DNA of 64,000 bases from Odontesthes bonariensis. Its lineage: Eukaryota > Chordata > Actinopteri > Atheriniformes > Atherinopsidae. The stretch lies in assembly GCF_027942865.1 (NCBI RefSeq), contig NC_134524.1, forward strand, positions 8,357,536-8,421,535. Direction: 5' to 3'. Positions 1-12,046 of the stretch are shown here, in pieces (position 1 is the stretch's first letter; every line of letters begins with the position of its first letter). The translations under genes were made by a program, and so were the position numbers. The notes beneath the pieces were generated by a model, which saw nothing but the letters and a program-made list of their open reading frames with translations, was not told where the DNA came from and made no database searches.

Positions 1-421
1 GACTAACTGCTTGCGTTTGACATCTGAATTGTAGGGAAAGCTGACACTTACAGCATCTCAGAGTCATTCCTTCGTGCATACTTAATGCTTTCACCCCGAT
101 AATGTGATGACTCAGCATCAAGTACCCAGATCAAGGCAAAGGATGCGCATAATAATTCATACTGAGGTTTAACGGGATAGAGTAAAATATCTAAAGCCAT
201 TCGGTCTATAAAATAATAGGTATTGGAAACGCCTGACAACGTATCAACAATAGAAGCTGAGCACAAAAAGCAATTGTTAGCACGACAGCTGCAGACAGTT
301 GTTGTAGCAACGTTTAATCAGAGACGTTCAGCCTGCCAGAGACTAAACTGACCTCGCAAAACAAAGGCTGCAGACAATTTGTGTAAACGTTTAAGTGTGT
401 AATATTTTAGGGAGGACTTAC

Positions 422-484
422 CGTCATGACTTGCACTTGGTTTTTGTCTTTCACGGGATCACCACTCTCCCCTGTTTCCGCCAT
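422..484 (-). CDS. First coding exon of an unidentified divergent gene (partial)
   Basis: On the minus strand an ATG in a good context (AAGATGGCG) at 484-482 opens a 21-codon frame, MAETGESGDPVKDKNQVQVM followed by T. It ends exactly at a strong donor, ACG|GTAAGT, with the donor GT at 421-420. The peptide is polar and acidic/lysine-rich with no recognisable domain. It points away from mettl3, so the two genes probably share the 0.5-kb gap as a promoter. The rest of the gene must lie beyond the left edge or in short exons I cannot identify. I do not recognise the family. The call rests on the start context, the donor and the head-to-head layout, so a chance match remains possible. Confidence 0.45.
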
Positions 485-1019
485 CTTTACACTAACCTAA
501 AAAGAAGAAAAGCAACCGTCGGAGAGGAACAAAATGCGACCATATGTTGTCAAAGAAATATCACCTGCAACACGCTACTGTCTTTATAAGGACAGAAACA
601 GTCATTTCTTTAGTGAAATATCAATAATATATATTTTTTTTAGCACATACAAAACAGGCTTTTAATTTCAGTGAAACCGGAAGTGACACGAGTCCGTGTG
701 CAAAACGAATCCGACTAGATTTTTTTTTAAAGATTTTGTGTAATTTTGTGATAAGAATGGTAACTAATGATATGTTAATATTAATGTGATTGTTTCCTTA
801 ATTCAGTAAGTATAACTGCTAGCATCAGTCACCTGTAAAGCAAAAGTTAATGCCAGACAGGAACGTCTAATCTCAGTCAAATTGTTAGTACGACCAGTTT
901 CCGCTGTGGACCGCACATACATTGCAGCTCAGAGCGCGAACCAAACTTTGTCTCAGAAACGCTGCTCTGTGTGCCCGGCGTCCGGATTTGATTTGAATTG
1001 GTGTTTAACCCAGCTCGTC
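485..1019. promoter_or_regulatory. Candidate bidirectional promoter between the minus-strand gene and mettl3
   Basis: The stretch separates two outward-facing start codons (484 on minus, 1020 on plus). It has T-rich and A-rich patches in the middle, and GC-richer sequence with several CpGs over 890-1019 near the mettl3 start. I see no TATA box at a convincing distance. The mettl3 transcription start is probably around 880-960, but this is inference. Confidence 0.4.
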
Positions 1020-4000
1020 ATGTCAGATACATGGAGCAACATCCAGGCCCACAAGAAGCAGCTGGACTCCCTGCGGGAGAGGCTGCAGCGGCGGCGGAAA
1101 GATCCTGCGCAGCTGTCCGCGGCGGGTACGTACAAACCGGACACAGTACAGCGTCTTTAATTCAGTTTGTATAAAACTGAGCTAAAGCTAAAGATTTAAA
1201 CAATGAAGCTTCTGATTTCACCAGCTATCTACTGCCATTAAGTGGATTACAATGAAGGTAAAACAATGTCAACAAGTAAAATGTCTTTATCCCGTTTAAA
1301 GTAAATATTCAAATGATGGATTTGTTTTTATAAATGAGAATTATTTTCAGGATTATGGCACTGAGCTGCAGAATACAACAATATAGGAAACAACACAACA
1401 AATTTAAACAAACTGATCTTTTGCTGGGTACTGTGGCGAAGCCCCTCGTGCAAATAAAAACAAGTTGATGAACATCATGTACAATACTACCTAACCTCTG
1501 CATAACATAGAGTTGAGAGAATGTGTTCAGTCAGAGGCTTCTTCAGCTCCGCTGCAACGAAGAACGATACGTGAGATCAATCCTGTCAGCAGCAATAACC
1601 ACACAGTGACGGCTTATAATTGTTGTTGATGGAAAAACACTGCAACATTATAGCTTTCCTTTGGTCTAAATAAAGTTATTATTTTCATTTCATTTCAAAA
1701 TGCTACAAAACTCAACGATAAAACTTAAAACCGCTCAGAAATAAATGTCATTAAACATCTAAAAATATTATGATTCCTGTTTTTTTTACTTGACTTGATA
1801 AAACAACATGCAACTGATATCTGTGTGTGTGTTTTGGACCCATCCAGTTTAAATCCCCACGACTCCAATATGAGATCTATACTTTCACACCATCATTTGA
1901 CACGTCCATTTAAAAAAACTCTCCGTTCTGTTTTTAATCACGAGGTTCAGATGTAGTAAACAAGAAGTCCAAAAACATACATATTTATTATTCAACTTCA
2001 TATTGTTTTAAACCCTGAAAGGTTTCATCCTTTTTTGTCTGTGCTTATGTTTTCACTTTGCTTTCACAGATGGTGGAGGCAGCACAGACGGCTCCGTAGC
2101 CAGGAGTGACAGTCCAGCTCCGTCAGCTCCATCCGGCTCTCAAGAGGAGACAGAAAAGCCACCAGACCCCGAACTAGAGAAGAGGCTGCTGGGATACCTG
2201 TCTGATCTGAGCCTTTCGCTGCCGACAGACTCCCTTGCCATCAAAAATGAACTCAACAGTGTAAGGCTTTGTTGTCCTAATGGAAAATATCACCCTTGAA
2301 TTTGATGTTTACCTTCTCTGATGTTCTCCCGTTGCATTTATTTCCCATCACAGCCAGAATCAGCTGTTACTCACGGATGCATCCAGAGCCTGCTGCTCAA
2401 ATTCTCCGCTCAGGAGCTCATCGAGGTCCGACAGCCTACCTCAGCTTCTTCGTCTTCTGCAGCTTCCTCTTCTGCTTCCTCCTCCACAGTCGTCATAGCT
2501 GTGGACCACACCAAACTATGGGCTATGATCGGATCTGTGGCAGGAGCCCAAAGGCCCGGAGTTAAAAGAAAAGCAGAAGACCAGACCCACAGCAAAAGAG
2601 CCAGTGGCTTCTCACCCTCACTTCAGAGCTCTGCTTCTCCTCCACACTCGTCCTCCTCCTCTCTGACCCCGGCCTCCTCCTCACAGCTGGCGGGGCCTTC
2701 TGCGTCAGGGAGCGGGGCCGAGAAAAAGAGCAGGAGCAGTAAAAGCCAGTCGTCCCATTTGGACATGGAGATTGAAAGCCTCCTGAACCAGCAGTCCACC
2801 AAGGAGCAGCAGAGCAAGAAGGTAATTATTAGGGGTTATTATGTTGACTGGTGCTGTTTTCAGCAGTGTGGGATTACAGATGAGGCCTCATGTGACGGTC
2901 CTCTGTGTCCAGGTGAGCCGAGAGATCCTGGAGCTCCTTAATGCCAGCACAGCCAAGGAGCAGTCCATCGTGGAAAAGTTCCGCTCTCGTGGCCGAGCGC
3001 AGGTCCAAGAGTTCTGCGATCACGGGACCAAAGAGGAGTGTGTCCGTTCTGGAGACACGCCTCAACCATGCACTAAGTTGCACTTCCGGTGAGTACCTCT
3101 TTTTATCACTTGTGGTTGTGTTGACATAAAAACTGACCCCTATTTTGACTTGGTTTGAGTTTATTCTGTAACAAAAGCCAAACTAGCACCAACAGGCGTT
3201 AATGAGCAGTTAAACACCAGGCTGATATCAGAACCAGCACATTGTGACAAATATCATAATGCCACGGTTTTATATACACTGATCTTAATTAGTGTTAAAT
3301 ATGCTGGAAATGATGCTATAAAATATTATTATTTTTGCATTTACTAAAAGCAATTAAAACCACACAATTTCCTGAAGGGTCGATTTGTAACCATGACTGT
3401 GGCCGGAAAGGTTGCATTAGATAAATCAAAGCCCTGTTTCTTGACCTTATGTTTAGACATCATCCATTTAAAGAAATATGAGAAATGTGTAAGGATATGG
3501 GATAATATCATATAATACCATTTAATACTTTAAAAGCCACAAAAGTGAAACATATTCTTGTCTCAGGTGGTCTGATGTTCAACAGTGTGAGTTTCCCACA
3601 CGGTTTCTATCTCAAATACATCCTTAATCTAAAGGGACTCACTTTCAAAGCCTCTGACCTTCTTGATTTGAACTTTTTTTTTAAGAATATTGATTTAATT
3701 GTAGAAGTCTTTGCACAATTGGTCACAAGCTAGTTCAGAGTAACTTGAAATTTGAAAGGCTGCATTACGTGTTGGAATGTGCAGCTCATGATTATTTTTG
3801 AAACCGTCTGTCGTTCAGCCGCATCATCAACAAGCACACAGACGAGAGCCTCGGCGACTGCTCCTTCCTCAACACCTGTTTCCACATGGACACCTGTAAA
3901 TACGTCCACTATGAGATCGACAGCCCCCCGGAGACCGAGGGCTGCCTGCTGGTGCCCCAGGTGGGGACCACAGAACTCGGCCTCCACGCGGGGGACGCTG

Positions 4001-6600
4001 ACAGCAACGTGGGCACACTCTTCCCATCACAGGTGAGGAAGAGGAGAGAACATTAGATAAACACATATGTGGTGGTATTTTTCTTTGCGAGTACTAGATT
4101 TCTATGATGTCGTGCTTCGATTGTTTTTTTTTTTTTTTTTAGTGGATCTGCTGTGATATTCGCTTCTTGGACGTGTCCATCCTGGGTAAGTTCGCAGTTG
4201 TGATGGCCGACCCGCCTTGGGACATCCACATGGAGCTGCCGTATGGTACTCTGACTGATGATGAGATGAGAAAACTTAGCATCCCCGCCCTACAGGATGA
4301 CGGTTTCCTCTTCCTCTGGGTCACTGGCAGGTAACTAAAACAAGTCTCTGTGCTCGGTTTATGGCCTGAGCTGGAAAACCTACTGCTTCGTGTAACCATT
4401 TATTTATCCAGGACAGTTTGATTTTTAACAGTTCAGCAGCCATGTTCTTGGTGGTCCTCAGATGTTCATATTGTCCTTAAATGTAGGACCAGCTCAGCTG
4501 TTTCCCTGAGTTACATCTCTGGAGGGAATATCAGCTTCTCCTCTAAGCTGTGATCTGGGCATGTTTACTACACTTAGATTAGACTTTAAATGTTTTTTTG
4601 CATTTATTAGTACTTATTTTTAAAGTGTCTTTTTTTTATATAAGTTAAACCAAGAAGGTAATTAAGAAAATGAATCTTTTCCCCCTGAAGTGCCAGAATG
4701 AAATTTGCCTGAATTATGTGTGTAAATTTATTCTGTTGCCATTGTTATTGTTATTATAACTCCCACTGGTCCTTGTCTTCCTCCCTCAGGGCCATGGAGC
4801 TGGGCAGAGAGTGTCTCAGCCTTTGGGGGTGAGTTTTTCTTTCTGTAAACTGACAACCATCATCATTTTGTTGCGACACGGTCTTACTTTTCTTCCCTCG
4901 TGTTCCTTGACTTTCTCCTCTCAGCTACGAGCGTGTTGATGAGATCATTTGGGTGAAAACCAACCAGCTTCAGAGAATCATCCGCACAGGCAGAACGGGT
5001 CATTGGCTGAACCACGGGAAGGAGCACTGTCTGGTAGGTTTGGAGATGCATTCACATTAGTTTTTGCTTGGGAAAGACGCTCTCGCCGTAGATAGAGCCG
5101 AGAACTTCCCTACTGAAGTTTAATTTTATAGCTAAAAAAAAAAAATTAAAACAAGGGATCAGTGAGCATAAAAAGCACAAAATGCAGAAATCAGAATTTT
5201 ATTTTGTGATCTTGAACTTATTTTCACCTTTACTGACACCAAGGGCCGTTCACATATGCCCTTTCAAGCCGGGACTGATGGGTCTTCGTTGCATATCGTG
5301 TCACGTGTGAAAGTACAGTGGCGAAACGGGGGGTCGAAGTTGCTGATGCGCCTTTTAGCCAGCAAGGAAGGCGGTAACAGGGGTGAAACACGCTCGCCTT
5401 ATGTGTGCTTAAGCCTGATTTATGGTCGTCTACGGAGAGCGACGGAGAGCGACAGAGACCCTCCCGGAGACGCTCTTCGTCGCTTGCGTGCGTCGGCCAA
5501 CATTCCTATCTATCCGTCGAGGCGACCGCAAGGGTTGTGATTGGTCGGCTAACAACATCGTTTCCGGAATCACTTTTCCGGTTTAGCTCCTTCCTCTCAG
5601 AACAACAACGCCGCCATTTTTGAAAGAGTTTACTGTGTGTGACGGTCAACATTTGGTCAAAATTATTTGCATTTCAATATCAACAAGGTCCAACTCCAAC
5701 AACAGTTTTTCTCTCTCGCTCGCCATCGTTCACTGTGAGGAGTGGAACGGAGCCGGAAGGTGAACAATCAATCAACGACTTTCACCATAGACATCGTGAG
5801 ATTGGGTCATTTAGCGTAGCAACGCCTACTGATCGGGAGGTGAACTGCCTTGTGTATCCGACATCCCAATGGAAAACTTCGAAAGGTTTACTGACCACGG
5901 AGACGGATTGACGGATAGAACCATACCGAGGCCTTTACACACATCGAGCCAGCATCGCAGAACTTTCCATTCTAACCAACGATGTCGTCGTCCCTCAGCT
6001 GATTCTGCGACGCCGGCTCGATGTGTGTAACAACACAGCAATGTGGCGCCGAGCGTCCTCTGTTTGGCGTGTCAGGAGAGCAACTGATGTGTGAAATGTT
6101 TGGCTGATGAAGAACTGGGACAGAAATGTTTGCTGTTTGTGTTCAGGTGGGCTTTAAAGGAAACCCTCAGGGGTTCAACAGAGGTTTGGACTGCGACGTC
6201 ATTGTAGCTGAGGTAAATGATTTCGTATCTTCTGACGAACGTACTGTTACCCACACATCTTCAGCCTTTTAAGCGTCTTGTCCCTCCGACTCAGGTCCGC
6301 TCCACAAGTCACAAACCAGATGAGATCTACGGCATGATAGAGAGGCTCTCGCCCGGCACCAGGAAGATTGAGCTCTTCGGTCGACCCCACAACGTTCAGC
6401 CCAACTGGTAACATACTTGCTTTTATTTTACAGCCCATTTAAAACACTTTTTCATCTATTTAAAATGCCCTTTTAATCCCTTTAAATTCCCACGTAGGAT
6501 AACTCTTGGAAACCAGCTGGATGGCATTCATCTGCTGGATCCTGAAGTTGTGGCTCGGTTTAAGAAGCGGTATCCAGATGGCGTCATCTCCAAACCTTAA
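1020..6600 (+). CDS. mettl3: METTL3, catalytic subunit of the N6-adenosine mRNA methyltransferase
   Basis: Writes m6A on nuclear mRNA with METTL14 and WTAP, using S-adenosylmethionine. Eleven coding exons join in frame: 1020-1125, 2070-2260, 2354-2821, 2913-3088, 3819-4032, 4143-4330, 4790-4828, 4925-5033, 6147-6212, 6295-6407 and 6498-6600. They give 590 residues (human 580). The N-terminus [20 protein letters not shown] is the leader helix that binds WTAP in the family. The two CCCH-type zinc fingers lie at about 290-345. The MT-A70 methyltransferase domain follows, with the catalytic DPPW at about residues 408-411 and conserved YGTLTDDEM. The C-terminus is PDGVISKP. Exon 3 carries a serine-rich low-complexity insert (about 131-150) before the basic nuclear-localisation-like RKAED region. 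All introns are GT-AG. Intron 8 holds a transposon remnant. Identity is near certain; individual exon edges are read by eye. Confidence 0.97.
5240..6060. repeat. Nested non-autonomous DNA transposon remnants in mettl3 intron 8
   Basis: This GC-rich block interrupts an otherwise AT-rich intron. At 5243 it opens with a motif typical of fish terminal inverted repeats (GGGCCGTTCACAT). Around 5410 it contains the Harbinger-like string GCCTGATTTATGG followed by GGAGAGCGAC repeats. Near its right end a 28-bp inverted repeat, with about two mismatches, pairs 5931-5958 with 6003-6030 around the core ACACATCGAGCC. Together these suggest one MITE inserted in or beside another. Superfamily is inferred from motif resemblance only. 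Confidence 0.55.
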
Positions 6601-6675
6601 GACACGCTGTGAGGACATCGGTGTGTGAAGTTTGTTTTCGGACTTCTTTTATACTTGTAAATATATTCTTTTTCT

Positions 6676-6681
6676 AATAAA
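6676..6681 (+). terminator. mettl3: mettl3 polyadenylation signal AATAAA
   Basis: A canonical AATAAA lies 76 bp after the mettl3 stop codon, giving a short 3' UTR. The convergent minus-strand signal lies about 180 bp further right, so the two transcription units end almost back to back. Confidence 0.8.
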
Positions 6682-6854
6682 TACTGTCAACAAGATGCAT
6701 CATCTGTGTCTTGGTTAAGAATGATTAAAACTGCGTGAGGATATAACTTTCTGTTCCCTAAAAGCAAAGTTTTGATGTGTTTTCAGGTTTAATCCCCTCG
6801 TTTAACTACTGCAAAGCATCATACTCGCAACTGATAAAAACACAGGAGAAATTC

Positions 6855-6860
6855 TTTATT
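6855..6860 (-). terminator. Candidate polyadenylation signal for the minus-strand gene at 7.67 kb
   Basis: TTTATT on the plus strand reads AATAAA on the minus strand, about 810 bp downstream of the minus-strand stop codon at 7670. It would give a 3' UTR covering roughly 6.84-7.67 kb. Other AT-rich signals could be used instead. Confidence 0.45.
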
Positions 6861-7669
6861 AAAAATGCAGTTATTTTGTTAAGAACAGGGATTTTTGATG
6901 CACAGAAAACCGCCACTTTCATTCATATCTGATGATTACAGGCCAACGTCCATTCAGCTCAGAACCGGGACTTATTATGAAAATGTTGAAAGGAGTCGAG
7001 CAGAACTAACTTATCAAAAGTTGTTGTGCAGCTCTGTTTCCTTTTACGCAGTTTCATAGATGAACTAACTACACAAAAACATCCTCATACAAGGTGTCAA
7101 TATAACCCCTCGATATTTTAAAAAAAGAAGGAAGTGCTTTTCTTAACACAGTCCAGTAGGAAAAAACAAGTTCTGAGTTTAGCAAAATGATTCGATTACT
7201 CGTGATGACGTAACTGATGGAGTCGAGACGGGTTAACTAATGTTGATTAAAAAGCCCTTTTTAGTATCAGCCATGATCTAATCAGCCAACTGAGAATGAA
7301 TCAAGTTTTTGTTTACAAATGAAGTCCCGCCCCCTCTGTTAGGAAAAAAGAAAAAAAAAAAGGAAAACCTCCACAAGGAAGAAAAGGTAAAGCACTTATC
7401 GGTGAACACTGTAAAGAACTTTTTTTCTGCTCTCTAAATCAGTCTGTTGGTTTGGGCAGAGGATCCGCTCGGTTAAGTCTTTTAGTTCTTTTTCTGGAGC
7501 AGTCTTATTGATCATCCAGAGTTCTGTGTGTGCAGCAGAGCACAGGAGGTTAGAACTCCAGATGAGGCTCTGAGCGACCACATCTAAAGTCGACAGACTC
7601 CTTCTCTGCACCACAGACTCCGAACAAAGACCAAAATCCATTCGGCTCCTCCGCAGGCTGCCGTCCGGC

Positions 7670-8045
7670 TCAGTAGGTGGCGTCCACTGCGTTGATGTTG
7701 CTGTCCAGCTGGTGCCTGAAAGACAGCCTGGCCTTGGAGGAGAAATAGATCTGGGAGCCCCGGCTGAGGCTTCCTGCTCCTTCGCTTTCGCTGCTCCAGG
7801 ATGTTGTGGAGGACAAACGTGGCTTCATCTCCTCTATGGGAACTGAATGTGGGGGAAAAAAAAAAATACAGTCAAGTTTCATCGGGCTTTGCTGTAATGA
7901 AATGGCTGCTTATATGGTCTAGATTCTATTAGATCAAGTTGCCCCTCACCTGCCGCTGGGGGGCACTGCCTGCTCCTGCAGCGCTCTTTGCAGCGTCTGT
8001 AAAAAGGGAAACACTGCAGCATCTTCACACCCATGACAAATCCGC
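7670..8045 (-). CDS. C-terminal exons of an unidentified membrane-anchored protein (TMEM253-like?)
   Basis: Two exons are supported. Exon A is 8045-7950, with acceptor CTTCTGTCCGCAG and donor CAG|GTGAGG. Exon B is 7842-7670, with acceptor CCCACATTCAG, ending in TGA. They join in frame to GGFVMGVKMLQCFPFYRR, a Cys/Arg cluster (CKERCRSRQC) and a serine-rich tail ending in NINAVDATY. The same frame stays open upstream to about 8109 and encodes a long hydrophobic run (IGALIFMSFALSLLSAGG). A longer exon A with a complete membrane helix is therefore possible, although the strongest acceptor would cut it. The pattern of a hydrophobic segment with GG, then a basic Cys-rich stretch, resembles the last helix of TMEM253, which lies a few hundred kb from METTL3 in human. 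That is inference only. Upstream exons were not found. Confidence 0.6.
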
Positions 8046-8109
8046 CTGCGGACAGAAGAGAGAGCGCAAAAGACATGAATATCAAAGCTCCGATTTCCAC
8101 TAAATCAGC

Positions 8110-11100
8110 TCAACGGGGACAAACTTTCTCAACCAAACAAGCCTTCCTCTCCAGCTTACATTTAAGCTGCCTTATCTGACTGCAGGTCTGACAGCTCCTT
8201 GTCTGCTCAATAGGTCACAGTTTAATGGAATTATGATGCTGCACTTCAGCACCGCGATAGCTTAATGTAAGCTGACAGTATCGATGAACGGCACCGTGGC
8301 CCAGCAACCAGCCCCTCGGTCAGTATTTACAGAGCCATCATCACTGTCATCCTGCCCGCTGTCTAATCCTGGGAAAGGACGTCAGTGTGCTGTGGCAGTC
8401 CGTGGAACTGATAAGCTCTCTGACAGCCAGACAGATTACACAGAGCTGACATGAAGTAGACCTTTCATCACCAGCAGGCAGACTTTCTCAGATTTTCCCT
8501 CCCAACTAGCTGTTCTTCGTCCTATTGTTAAGCGTCCCTCCACCTGCATGGAAGTCAAAACACCTGTCATGCATTTTGTTTGACACCATGCGGCCGTGAT
8601 CCTTTGTACCGCGGAGCTGGATTAGTCTGTCAAAAATAAACTTTTCCCTCAATATAGTCAATCAAACTATAGCTGACAAGGTCGCAGCCACACACCAGTG
8701 CAAAACCTCATCTGCTTAGAGAGAAAAAGGCTTTTATTTTAGTCTAATCAGGTTAGAAAATGGGTCAGGTGAAATGGAGCAGAGGGAGGTGATGAGCCCG
8801 GACAGTTTCTACTGAAATTGTGTTGAGAAGCACGTGGATTGTCCTAGTGTCGGTTTGTCTGCTGCATATCTAACTGACGCATAAGAACACACGAGTCGCC
8901 CGAGAGCGAGGCCGGTTTAAAATGCAGTTAAGATAAACAAAGGAAAGAATACAGCTTCCTTTTATGAAAGACTGAAATAGCTTTCAGGAGACTTGGCAAT
9001 AGGAGGTGATAAACCACAGGATCATACAGAATATATTTAAGTGTTTCATAAGCGAGATCTGATACATTACACAGTAGTTTCCCCTTAGTTTTAAGGCGAG
9101 TCTTTTAAGTGCCTGCTTTTAGCCTGACTCTGAGTTACAAAGTCAGAGTCCACACTTTCCTTGAGGGAAAACACTGCTCCTGAACCGCTTAAGACACCTT
9201 ATTTGTTGTCCTGGCTTTACTGCCTTTACTTAACCACCTCATCATGTAACATATCTGCATAATGCCTGCCAACTGACTCGACTGGAAAGTAAGTGATATT
9301 GTTGCTTAATTGACATCCATATTAGACCTAAAAGCCCAACTTATATTAGAAATGTGCCTGACTGCACTTCTGGTTATTTGAGACTTTCCTCCACTTCAAG
9401 ACAAAGATAGATATCAAAGATATGGTCAATGATTCCTTTCAAAGAATGTCCGGCCTCTCGTGGTCGTGAGAGCAAAGGATGAAAGTGGCGTCCACGGCGG
9501 TACGGTCGGATAGCCCTAAGAATGCTTTTTCACCCTAACCATGACTGTTTTTATTCCAAGTAGTTCTGACTTGTATATGCCCAAATGATGTTATCACATG
9601 TAACCAAGCCAACTAGCAAAATGGCATCCATCATGGTGTCGGTCACAATGTCAAAAAGATGCATTTTAGACCTGAACATTACTGTTTCCTAACCCTTAAC
9701 AAGAGGTATTATTGCCTAAATCCAACCAGGAGGACAGAAATAGTTGTAAGGTGCTGCTGTGTTATTGGTGGGACGTACAATGGTCATCTCACAAAGGCCC
9801 ATGATTGGCTGCTCTAAGTAACCCTTCTCCTTCCTCCTCATGAGGACTTTGTGGCGTCCTAAACGAAGAACCTTGAGAATGACGTCTGCTCTGATGTGGA
9901 AACGCTCACATGAATTCATATTTCCCTTCTACGGCAGGTACAGGCAGAACTTTCCATGACGCCGTTATGAGCGGTGTTGAGGGAAATGAAGAAATAACCT
10001 TTACTGATGGGGGACTTGTTGGGTTTTTAATTCTATAATTTCTTTATCGTACTTTACAAACCTTTCAAACTGTGACAATATCGAGCTCTGAAGCTTTCAG
10101 AGTAAGGTAAATCACTCACATATGATATGTATGGGTATTTAGATCTGTGCCTGACTTATTTAAACCTATAATGTAGGGAAGTTGTACTTTTAATAGATGT
10201 ATAATAAAGATTTGGGTTACTAATTATTGTAAAGTCACATTACAAAGCTGACAGTCTGTTGTAAAATATGTTTTAAAGAGCCCATATTACACTCATTTAC
10301 AGATCAATGCTTTGTTTTTATCATTAAAACCACAAATATTCCAAGTGTCTTGCTTGTATAGATGGTGGGGAAATCAGTCTGTGGCCAAACTAGCTGGAAA
10401 TATATAGTAGAACCTAGAAATAGCAACTATTTGTTGATAAGATTTCACAACTGAATAGATTTATTTAAGTCTCCCTTTATCACTCCAGATAAATAATATT
10501 TGGGCTGTTTTCCCCCCTTCAGGTTTAAATCAGACGTCATCGTTTGTGTCCTACGTGTTAATTTCTGCATCCACTGCAGCCAACACACCTCAGCCTGCCA
10601 GTGGCATTTTTTCATGGCCATAGCAGGTTTCACCTGAATCCTCCAGGTACTGTCTGAAATTAAACGCCCACCTCGCTGCTGTTCTGATGGGAAAACCCTC
10701 AGAATACGTTAATCCCCTGAGCCTCATTGTTCAGTGATCACACCGGGACAGACTTGGATATCTGATGACAAACACTAAACTGGGATTGCAACATAAAGGA
10801 GGGCAGTGTTGGCAGAGCACACTTTTTTTTTTTTCTTCTTCACTGTTTGCTTCTGCTTGACTCAGAGAGTTGGTTTCGTGGAGACGTGACAGCTCACACA
10901 TACACTCCAAGCTGCTGCAGCACATTGCAGACATGCCAGAGAGGGAAACAGTGTCCACTTAGAGAACACAGCCTCCCTATTTCGGATGAAGTCGCACCAT
11001 AAGAGCAATTTTTTTCTCTCCTCAATTATCAAACATATCATGCCCTCAGTTCTCTGTTTAGCTCAGGTGTGGTTGTGAAACTCTATCTCTTTCAAAAACA

Positions 11101-11347
11101 GCGATTCCATTATGTTTAGCTCGGTTTAGAGATACTGCCTGCAAGATGAGACCTCGCTGTATAGCAGTGACAGTACAGGCTGAGCAGTTTTTTTCGCCCC
11201 CTGTGCCCAGTTTCTCACACAAACACATGCACAGTATTGAGGCCCTGGTCAGTGGTGAGGAATTTTGGGCACTGATCATGATTGGCTGTGGGGGTCTGGC
11301 AGCACCCAGCAGGCTGGGAGCCTGGATGAGAAAAACAACCTCAGATG

Positions 11348-11349
<2 letters not shown>
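8110..11349. other. No gene recognised; intron or intergenic DNA
   Basis: Unique-looking AT-rich sequence with only short chance open frames. If the minus-strand gene at 7.67 kb starts near 14 kb, this would be its intron sequence. I found no exon with a convincing splice pair and membrane-protein content on the minus strand here. Confidence 0.5.

Positions 11350-11428
<79 letters not shown>
11350..11428. repeat. (CA)n microsatellite, about 39 units
   Basis: A perfect alternating CA tract of 79 bp. It creates long but meaningless open frames of Thr/His and Cys/Val on both strands, which should not be annotated as genes. Confidence 0.99.
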
Positions 11429-11432
<4 letters not shown>

Positions 11433-12000
11433 AAAGAAGAAAAGGAAAAGCAGTGGATTGAAAAGACCAAATAGGAAGGACTTAGAGCATGGAAAACAGC
11501 AGAAAGGAGAGTGAAAGCTTGGGTTAGTAAAGACTGGCAATGAAAGTTAGAAAAGGACTCAAACTGGAGGCTCCAGCCTGCAAGCGGCTGCTGATTAATG
11601 TGGTTTTACTTGTTCAATCTGTGGCGGCTTGATGATGGAGCTGAAATTTGTGCAACCCCTCCAGAGACACATTGACAGCCAGCTTGATTTCAGGATTTGG
11701 GTTTTAAACTTTTGGAGTGCACGTCTGTGCATGCCCGCACTCACAGGTACCTTTAATGGGGTAGTTAAGCTATTTCAACATGCATGTTGAGTACAATCTG
11801 AACATTAAGCTGTCACCTCCGTCCACATTTGGCTTCTTATCGGTTTTACATACAGCTCTAATACGTTTACAGTATCGAGATAACAATCACAGCACCTCAT
11901 TTCCACTCAGTCTTGGGAGCTTTATAGGGGGGAAAATGCAATCTAGTGCTATTAACTTCAACACAAAGTCTCACCCAGGCCTGCCAGGCCGGATGAAGCA

Positions 12001-12046
12001 CACAGTGTGCATGTACGTACCCACACAGTGTGCATGTACGTACCCA
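12001..12046. repeat. Two perfect copies of a 23-bp tandem unit
   Basis: The unit CACAGTGTGCATGTACGTAC plus CCA is repeated exactly twice, followed by the start of a third copy. Mostly alternating purine-pyrimidine sequence. Confidence 0.95.

Noticed and set aside
48-266. Minus-strand open frame of 72 codons bounded by an acceptor-like TTTTTGTGCTCAG and a donor-like CTGTAAGT
   Set aside because: It would need a one-base phase from the preceding exon, but the candidate first exon (484-422) ends in phase 0 and joins to a quick stop. AT-rich codon content and no family resemblance.
11058-11540. Long open frames on both strands (up to 160 codons)
   Set aside because: They are produced by the (CA)n microsatellite, which lacks stop codons in all frames.
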